Program-made: the position numbers and the translations under genes
The notes under the pieces: generated by a model
The model's input: the letters and a program-made list of their open reading frames with translations, nothing else
Database searches by the model: none
Told to the model about the DNA's origin: nothing
Source of the DNA: Candidatus Bathyarchaeota archaeon
GTDB taxonomy: Archaea > Thermoproteota > Bathyarchaeia > Bathyarchaeales > DTEX01
Direction: 5' to 3'
Assembly (NCBI GenBank): GCA_021162225.1
Contig: JAGGZB010000096.1
Location: 1 to 10,983 of the forward strand
DNA: 10,983 nt
In this document: in pieces, positions 6,907 through 10,983 of the stretch
How the letters are laid out: every line of letters starts with the position of its first letter
How positions within the stretch are numbered: the first letter of the stretch is position 1

Positions 6907-7572
6907 ATGAAATTTGGTAAAGAATATTTTGAGAAGCTAAATTACTCCTCAAGGGAGTCTATGATTAAGTATTTCGGCATCAAAGTGCTATTTTGGGCCT
7001 CTAAAAAGCTCGGTAGGAATCTCTTCGACGGGAAGGGAAAGAGAGCTCTAGACGTCGGCTGTTCATTCGGATATGTCGCTTCTCTGCTGAAGCGAGCTGG
7101 ATATGAAACCTACGGGTTGGATATATCTACGTACGCTCTACATGAGGCTGTAAGGAGGAAGGTGGATGTCTTCTTCTTAAGACATGACATTCAGCAGTCC
7201 CTACCGTTTGTTGGAAGAATCTTCGACTTGATAACATGCTTCGATGTGCTTGAGCATCTGGATAATCCTCTGAAGGCTCTGAGAAATATGTACAGGGCAT
7301 GCAGGGGAATAATTATATGCACGACGCCTCATAGGCTTCTGGATAAGCCCGTAAGAAAGCTCGTTAGGGATCACGATGATACTCATAAGAGCTTAAGAAC
7401 CCCTGAAGAGTGGCGTAGAATGCTAATCGAAGAGATGGGTTTGTCTCCGAATAATGTTTTAATCGAGAGCTACTATGATATTCCTATACGCATCTCTAAT
7501 AGGCTTTTGACATTCAAGTCTATTAGGATTCCCAAGTTAGGATTAACCACGAGAATATTGATAAAAACTTAA
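6907..7572 (+). CDS. Class I SAM-dependent methyltransferase
   Basis: This 221-residue protein carries the Rossmann-type SAM fold of the Methyltransf_11/23 group. Motif I is LDVGCSFGY (48-56), the acidic residue binding the SAM ribose is D72 in GLDIS, and motif IV/post region is DLITCFDVLEHLDNP (107-121). TTPHR (139-143) sits where many sugar or lipid methyltransferases of this group have xNP. An in-frame TGA directly before ATG 6907 fixes the earliest start. The 16-base gap to the glycosyltransferase gene indicates co-transcription, so a glycan or glycolipid intermediate is the likeliest substrate, by inference only. Confidence 0.9.
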   Translation: MKFGKEYFEKLNYSSRESMIKYFGIKVLFWASKKLGRNLFDGKGKRALDVGCSFGYVASLLKRAGYETYGLDISTYALHEAVRRKVDVFFLRHDIQQSLPFVGRIFDLITCFDVLEHLDNPLKALRNMYRACRGIIICTTPHRLLDKPVRKLVRDHDDTHKSLRTPEEWRRMLIEEMGLSPNNVLIESYYDIPIRISNRLLTFKSIRIPKLGLTTRILIKT

Positions 7573-7597
7573 TTTCCCGATGGAGAATTGATCACAT

Positions 7598-7612
7598 CTT
7601 AGGCATGCTAAG
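7598..7612. terminator. Small hairpin between converging genes
   Basis: CTTAG (7598-7602) and CTAAG (7608-7612) pair around GCATG, in the 47 bases separating the converging methyltransferase and flippase genes. A bulged G would allow two further pairs outside. The position suits a bidirectional 3'-end signal, but the stem is short and lacks a T-run. Confidence 0.25.
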
Positions 7613-7619
7613 GATTCCT

Positions 7620-8675
7620 TCATCCACTTCCTTCAATGATTTCTTCTATCTGCTTCTTGGTTGCTATCCCCCTCCAGTATAGGGCTACTAAACCCAAGAT
7701 GCATCTCACCCATACTGTTAAAAACCTAACGAGTATGGTTGCAGCAGCACCTACACTCAGCGGTACACCGAATATTCCGTAAAGCGAGCTCATAACAACT
7801 TCTGTTATCCCGGCTTCTGACGGTATCCCCGCTGGCATGTACTGGACGATTATACTTATTGAGTATACTACTGCAACTATGATGAATGGTATACTATAGC
7901 CAAGGGAAAAGAAGACCGTCTGAGAAACTAGAAGGCAGAAGATCCATGATGCGGTCGAGGAGAGAATCGATATTAATATCCTTGACGGCTTCTTCGCAAG
8001 GTTGGAGAGGGACAAATAAAAAGTGTTCAACACGTGCTCCAAGGATCTACTCCATTCTTCAATGTTAAATCTGCTTGGAACTAATCGTTCGGCGACCCAT
8101 AAGACCGCTTTTAGAAACCTCCACGCAAGATCCCTCTTTAGGCATGCTAGGGCGATTAATGCGAGGAAGAGCAGGGTTAATCCGAGGGTTACACTGACAA
8201 AGTAGACTACAAGACTCGGCAACGGATAATTCGTTGCGATCATGTAGATGCATGCGATGGCTAAAGTGGCGGCATGCAGTATCATTCCATAAACGCGTTG
8301 CATGACAAGCGTCGCTGTAACCTTCCCCACATCTTCCCCGTCTCTCTTCATTAAATAAATCTTTGAAGCCTCGCTGCTCATGGACTCAGCTGGAACTATT
8401 ATGTCGACGAGGTTCCCGATGAGCACATAGGCGATAGACTTGGAGAATTTCATCTCCACGGAGAGCGTTCTGAGAAGAATATGCCATGTTAAAGTGAAGA
8501 ACACGACGTCGAGGATTGAAGCGAGAATGGATGCTGCGAAAATGCGTGGGTTAATTTCTCTGAATACCTCGGCTATCTTTGAGAAATCGACGAAGAAGAG
8601 ATAAAGTATGAAGACGGATATGCCGAGGAGCAGGAGGGGGATAGTCCTCGTTAAAACCCTACGTCTCTCCAACAT
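7620..8675 (-). CDS. UPF0104 / flippase-like integral membrane protein (AglD C-terminal type)
   Basis: A 351-residue membrane protein of the family that covers the lysylphosphatidylglycerol synthase transmembrane region and the C-terminal part of archaeal AglD. Hydrophobic segments lie near residues 11-28, 45-67, 80-95, 120-147, 153-178, 232-256, 262-280 and 301-333. Two family landmarks are visible: PAESMSSEASKIYLMKRDG (95-113), corresponding to the PgraGE..R..ll block, and YMPAGIPSEAGITE (279-292), corresponding to P.p.GG.G..E. It is thought to act on polyprenyl-linked or lipid substrates; flipping itself is unproven. It lacks a glycosyltransferase domain. ATG 8675 is the first possible start because three consecutive in-frame TGA codons lie two codons upstream. 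Confidence 0.88.
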   Translation of the reverse strand: MLERRRVLTRTIPLLLLGISVFILYLFFVDFSKIAEVFREINPRIFAASILASILDVVFFTLTWHILLRTLSVEMKFSKSIAYVLIGNLVDIIVPAESMSSEASKIYLMKRDGEDVGKVTATLVMQRVYGMILHAATLAIACIYMIATNYPLPSLVVYFVSVTLGLTLLFLALIALACLKRDLAWRFLKAVLWVAERLVPSRFNIEEWSRSLEHVLNTFYLSLSNLAKKPSRILISILSSTASWIFCLLVSQTVFFSLGYSIPFIIVAVVYSISIIVQYMPAGIPSEAGITEVVMSSLYGIFGVPLSVGAAATILVRFLTVWVRCILGLVALYWRGIATKKQIEEIIEGSG

Positions 8676-8691
8676 CGAGGCTCATCATCAC

Positions 8692-8772
8692 TCAGTTATC
8701 AAAGCAAGCATTTCTTGAGGAAGCTACTCCACATTTCCTCAAGTATCCGTCGAATTTGAGGCATCTATTCAT
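8692..8772 (-). CDS. Possible 26-codon leader ORF upstream of the flippase gene
   Basis: On the minus strand an ATG at 8772 opens 26 codons (starting MNRCLKFDG, three cysteines) ending in TGA 17 bases before the flippase start. GTTTAAAC (8798-8805) lies about 29 bases before this ATG and could be a TATA box, making the ORF the first thing on the mRNA. It contains both arms of a 9-bp inverted repeat. There is no clear ribosome binding site, so it may be just leader sequence. Confidence 0.2.
   Translation of the reverse strand: MNRCLKFDGYLRKCGVASSRNACFDN
8714..8743. repeat. 9-bp inverted repeat in the flippase leader
   Basis: CTTGAGGAA (8714-8722) and TTCCTCAAG (8735-8743) are perfect inverted copies; a G-T pair extends the stem to ten around a 10-base loop. 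It sits 39-68 bases upstream of the flippase start. It could be an RNA hairpin in the leader or a protein-binding site. A TTTGAGG sequence at 8755-8761 resembles a third half-copy. Confidence 0.45.
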
Positions 8773-8861
8773 AAGCCAGCACCACTCGAGAAAAACGGTT
8801 TAAACTCGAATCTAATCTCCCCCCTCATATATTTTTCCATAATTCAAGAGAATCAGCAAAG

Positions 8862-8870
8862 AATATATTT
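8862..8870 (+). promoter_or_regulatory. Candidate TATA box of the tRNA gene
   Basis: AATATATTT is centred about 40 bases before the tRNA 5' end. A start about 26 bases downstream (near 8892) would give a 14-base precursor leader, which RNase P would remove. A second AT-rich stretch (TCATATATTTTT, 8825-8836) is further away. Confidence 0.4.
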
Positions 8871-8905
8871 ACAGGCAAATCCAAAAAATAACTTGGTTAT
8901 CGACG

Positions 8906-8984
8906 GGGGCCGTGGTCCAGCCTGGTCTAAGATTCGCGACTGGGGCTCGCGAGGTCGTGGGTTCAAATCCCACCGGCCCCACCA
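8906..8984 (+). tRNA. tRNA-Pro (anticodon GGG)
   Basis: A full cloverleaf can be drawn. Acceptor GGGGCCG (8906-8912) pairs perfectly with CGGCCCC (8974-8980), discriminator A is 8981 and CCA is encoded (8982-8984). Anticodon stem CGCGA (8935-8939) pairs with TCGCG (8947-8951); the loop CTGGGGC gives anticodon GGG at 8942-8944, reading proline CCC and CCU. T-arm GTGGG/CCCAC encloses TTCAAAT. The D-stem is weak: G-T at 10-25, T-A, C-G, and a C-A mismatch at 13-22. There is no intron. GC-rich stems agree with a thermophile. Confidence 0.97.
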
Positions 8985-9150
8985 CAGGATACACCTGCGA
9001 CCTGCCTGCATTTTCTGAAGAGCTTGGCTGCTCGAACGCCACAAATAAAATATGCATCAAAAAAGTTTACAGCTTCATATCCCATCATATCGATAACATA
9101 GTAAAATCTTTTGACGCAAGAGATTAATTCTACTGAACACCAAGGATATT

Positions 9151-9261
9151 ATGCGCAGAGAAGATGAGTACTGTCTCGCCGTCGACGGCGAGATTAAGGA
9201 AGGAAAACTCTTTTCTGACATACAAAGAAGAAAATATCCATGTACTGCGACTCATCGCTAG
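9151..9261 (+). CDS. Possible 36-codon small ORF containing the palindrome
   Basis: ATG 9151 with AAGG eight bases upstream opens a 36-codon frame to TAG 9259-9261. The peptide starts MRREDEYCLAVDGEIKEG and ends with basic and cysteine-bearing residues. It resembles no family I know. Its stop overlaps the end of the opposing vapC gene by three bases. It could be a real small protein, a decayed remnant or chance. The rest of the spacer 8985-9150 shows nothing I can support. Confidence 0.22.
   Translation: MRREDEYCLAVDGEIKEGKLFSDIQRRKYPCTATHR
9174..9193. repeat. Perfect 20-bp palindrome
   Basis: TCTCGCCGTC followed by GACGGCGAGA is exactly self-complementary over 20 bases. As RNA from either strand it would form an 8-bp GC-rich stem with a TCGA loop. 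It lies 190 bases past the tRNA and 65 bases past the stop of vapC. It is the longest perfect palindrome I found in the window. No T-run adjoins it on either side, so a classical terminator is not obvious. Confidence 0.75.
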
Positions 9262-9680
9262 ATCGTTCTCTTTAACGGAGTCTTATCGAAATCCTTATCG
9301 TTTGAAATTATCTCTTTTGCACCTGCCTTTATTGCAACGCCTAGATGTATGGAGTCTTCATAATCGAGGCCATATTCTCTCATTAAATCTAGTGCGCGGG
9401 TGGAGTCTTCAAGTTTTAGCGGTTCGATTACCAAGCCTTTCAGGTTTGTTACGGGATTGATAACTCCTTCCATGAGGGTTCTATCCTTCAAGTTCTTACC
9501 TGTTAAACCAGCTATAATTACTAGCGCCTCGTAAAGAGTTAGACTTGACGTCATGTATCTTCTACGAGGAGATTTTTCAATCTTTTTAATCCATTCGTAT
9601 GCTACTTCGCCGAATGTGGGGTGTTTGCCAAGCCAGTATACGAAGATATTGATATCTACGTATCTTGGGCTGTCCACCAT
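9258..9680 (-). CDS. vapC: PIN-domain ribonuclease toxin, VapC family
   Basis: This 140-residue protein is the probable toxin of a toxin-antitoxin pair; VapC proteins are Mg-dependent RNases acting on tRNA or rRNA. The acidic PIN active site is visible as D9 (YVDINIF), E51 (LYEAL), D109 (YEDSIHL) and D128 (SNDKDFD), with D132 as a further acidic residue. Length is normal. Its ATG lies inside the end of the antitoxin gene (25-base overlap) with GAGGT upstream, so the two are translationally coupled, antitoxin first. All key residues are intact, suggesting a functional toxin. The precise RNA target cannot be predicted. Confidence 0.9.
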   Translation of the reverse strand: MVDSPRYVDINIFVYWLGKHPTFGEVAYEWIKKIEKSPRRRYMTSSLTLYEALVIIAGLTGKNLKDRTLMEGVINPVTNLKGLVIEPLKLEDSTRALDLMREYGLDYEDSIHLGVAIKAGAKEIISNDKDFDKTPLKRTI

Positions 9681-9904
9681 CTCTTTACAACCTCAGCTAT
9701 GAATTCATCCAAATCTTCTGGCCATCTGGATATCTTGAAGGCTCCGAAATATTTGTCTGCAATCGACCCTAAGGGTTCCATAACGATGGACTTTCCTTCA
9801 ACTTTAACGTTTACGTACTCTCCCTTCTTCAGCTTAACTTTTTCTCTGATGCTTTTGGGAATGACAACTCTGCCTTTTTCATCAATTTTCACGATTATAG
9901 ACAT
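9656..9904 (-). CDS. vapB: AbrB/SpoVT-type antitoxin, VapB family
   Basis: An 82-residue antitoxin whose N-terminal half is a swapped-hairpin AbrB DNA-binding domain: VKIDEKGRVVIPKSIREK (5-22) followed by LKKGEYVNV (25-33). The C-terminal 46-82, with KYFGAFKISRWPEDLDEFI (51-69), would bind and inhibit the PIN toxin. Such antitoxins usually repress their own operon, alone or with the toxin. A short inverted repeat at 9974-9987, next to a TATA-like sequence at 9961-9967, is a candidate operator. The gene precedes and overlaps vapC. Confidence 0.9.
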   Translation of the reverse strand: MSIIVKIDEKGRVVIPKSIREKVKLKKGEYVNVKVEGKSIVMEPLGSIADKYFGAFKISRWPEDLDEFIAEVVKRWWTAQDT

Positions 9905-9960
9905 TTAAACCCATCAGGAATATCTTTTCCCACCAACTCTTTTACATTTCTAGCAAATGC

Positions 9961-9987
9961 TTTTTAATTCCACATGCGGTGTCGCAT
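9961..9987 (-). promoter_or_regulatory. Candidate vapBC promoter and operator
   Basis: On the minus strand TTAAAAA (9967-9961) could serve as TATA box, giving a start near 9938 and a leader of about 34 bases before ATG 9904. Immediately upstream lies the inverted repeat ATGCG (9974-9978), GTGT, CGCAT (9983-9987), a plausible AbrB-antitoxin or VapBC binding site overlapping the BRE position. Assignment rests on position and symmetry only. Confidence 0.35.
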
Positions 9988-9998
9988 CAATCTAACCA

Positions 9999-10017
9999 AA
10001 AGAATGAGTTAGTCATT
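9999..10017 (-). terminator. Possible terminator of the sugar kinase gene
   Basis: About 53 bases past the kinase stop, the minus strand reads AATGA, a CTAAC loop, TCATT (10017-10003) and then C plus four T. A 5-bp AT-rich stem with a short T-run is weak evidence, but the place between two same-strand units fits. Confidence 0.3.
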
Positions 10018-10069
10018 ATTCGAAGCTTCAGATGCTAATCTACAGTCTTTTTGCGCGTATATACTGGTT

Positions 10070-10983
10070 CTAGTATTCTTCGTAGAATTGTTTTAGGCTT
10101 TTTAGGGCTTTCATATAGCGTCTATAAATCTTATCATATAAGCTTCTGTTCATGTCTGGTTCATATTTTTCTTCTTCGGATGGAATATTTCTCCAAGCTT
10201 CCGCTAGGGAGGAATAATTCCCTATGCCGATGAAGGCTATTACTGATGCTCCTAAAGCCGTAGCTTCCCCTTGTATATTAGCGAAAATGGGTAAGCCAGT
10301 AATGTTAGCTCTTATCTGGTTCCACAGAGCATTTTTGGATCCTCCTCCAACAACTCGTATCCCGCATGGATGAAACCCTGTTGATTCACTTAAGATTCGA
10401 AGTGCTTCTGAAAGCTGGACAGATAGACCTTCAAGTGCAGCGCGGTATATTCGGCCGCGTGAAGCTTGTAATGTCAAGCCGAGAATTGAGCCTAACGTAT
10501 TATATTTTTTGATCGGGCCGCTTTCCCTAACGAAGCTCGGTATTAGCGTCACGCCGTTTGCTCCTGGAGGAACATCACTGCCCTCTTTGATCATAATCTC
10601 GTATCCCCGTCGTCCTAGCTCGGGGAAGAATCTCTCTCTAATCCATTCTAGAACAGCTGAGCCTATCATGAGTATTTGAGGATTCCATAATCCGTCTTGA
10701 ACATCAGCCTCGATTATTAAGCCGCCTTCGAAGCCAGCTCGGGTAGGCCTGAAGGATTCAGTTCTGATCGCAAGAATTTCCCATGTGCCACTTGAGAGTA
10801 TGGCCTCGCCGGGTTTAGCTCCTGATCCCACTATTGCGAATTGTGTGTCATGTCCGCCTACAACAACGGGCGTTTCAGGCTGTATATTATATTTTCTTCC
10901 AGCATCATCCGTTACGTATCCAACTATTTGGCCAGGTTCATACCACTCGGGGAAGAAGCTCGCATCTAAGCCAGCTAGTTCTA
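10070..10983 (-). CDS. FGGY-family carbohydrate kinase, L-fuculokinase-like (partial, N-terminus outside window)
   Basis: The frame stays open from the TAG at 10070-10072 to the window edge, giving 303 C-terminal residues. FGGY kinases phosphorylate sugars such as xylulose, fuculose or rhamnulose with ATP. Catalytic-base motif GGHDTQFA is encoded around 10835-10858, followed by SSGTWEILAIRT, GLWNPQILMIGSAVLEWI, and the ATP-site block VVGGGSKNALWNQI. From memory, SGTWEIL and the 'LxNP...VLEW' block are close to E. coli FucK, so fuculokinase-like is the best guess, but FGGY specificity is hard to read. An internal GTG at 10831 lies after the catalytic Asp and cannot be the real start. The gene may serve sugar catabolism together with nearby glycosidases. 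Confidence 0.9.
   Translation of the reverse strand, partial: ELAGLDASFFPEWYEPGQIVGYVTDDAGRKYNIQPETPVVVGGHDTQFAIVGSGAKPGEAILSSGTWEILAIRTESFRPTRAGFEGGLIIEADVQDGLWNPQILMIGSAVLEWIRERFFPELGRRGYEIMIKEGSDVPPGANGVTLIPSFVRESGPIKKYNTLGSILGLTLQASRGRIYRAALEGLSVQLSEALRILSESTGFHPCGIRVVGGGSKNALWNQIRANITGLPIFANIQGEATALGASVIAFIGIGNYSSLAEAWRNIPSEEEKYEPDMNRSLYDKIYRRYMKALKSLKQFYEEY

Noticed and set aside
8853..9127. Several ORFs of 60-71 codons on both strands over the tRNA, with text like GFEPTTSRAP and GSNPTGPT
   Set aside because: These are translations of the tRNA gene and its complement, a well-known source of false proteins in databases.
8906..9257. Integrated element with att sites starting at the tRNA
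   Set aside because: I found no second copy of the tRNA 3' end, no integrase and no phage or plasmid gene in the window.
10070..10831. Sugar kinase starting at GTG 10831
   Set aside because: The catalytic Asp motif GGHDTQFA lies upstream of that codon and the frame stays open to the window edge, so the gene is longer and truncated only by the window.
1..10983. CRISPR array, insertion sequence or other dispersed repeat
   Set aside because: No regularly spaced repeats, transposase motifs or terminal inverted repeats with target duplications were seen on reading the window.

Overview
The window looks like a chromosomal segment of a thermophilic archaeon, probably of the Thermoproteota/Bathyarchaeia/Korarchaeia side; the exact lineage cannot be settled from this sequence alone. 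The pointers are a family-4 (Fe-S) uracil-DNA glycosylase, an archaeal-type adenosine-specific kinase, a UPF0104/AglD-like membrane protein, a VapBC pair with an AbrB-type antitoxin, TATA-like boxes upstream of several genes, and a tRNA-Pro(GGG) with very GC-rich acceptor and anticodon helices and an encoded CCA. One gene stands out as probably imported from Bacteria: a GH20-like glycosidase of the kind often labelled 'Tat pathway signal protein'.

Left part (1-2500): the last 55 codons of an unidentified rightward gene, then the leftward GH20-like gene (344-1285) and a leftward protein made of two tandem DUF1284 cysteine-rich domains (1393-2463). Middle (2558-5988): a leftward four-gene run, probably one operon, reading adenosine-specific kinase, ABC ATPase (TTG start), a 510-residue ABC-2-type permease that overlaps the ATPase by 17 bases, and uracil-DNA glycosylase. 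A 149-base divergent promoter region (5989-6137) separates it from a rightward glycosyltransferase-2 plus SAM-methyltransferase pair (6138-7572). Converging on that pair is a leftward UPF0104 flippase-like membrane protein (7620-8675). These three together suggest assembly of a lipid-linked or surface glycan. In Haloferax AglD, GT2 and UPF0104-type parts occur in one protein; here they are separate, oppositely directed genes.

Right part (8676-10983): a leader or intergenic region with a 9-bp inverted repeat, tRNA-Pro(GGG) at 8906-8984, a spacer holding a perfect 20-bp palindrome and a possible 36-codon ORF, a leftward vapB-vapC pair (antitoxin 9656-9904, toxin 9258-9680), and the C-terminal 303 residues of a leftward FGGY-family sugar kinase resembling L-fuculokinase, cut by the window edge.

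Most of the window is ordinary archaeal housekeeping and accessory content. I see no CRISPR array, transposase, phage gene cluster or clearly novel multigene system. The items most worth a second look are the bacterial-type GH20-like gene (with a protein-like alternative frame over its start), the asymmetric tandem DUF1284 protein, the 20-bp palindrome beside the tRNA, and the structured leader of the flippase gene.
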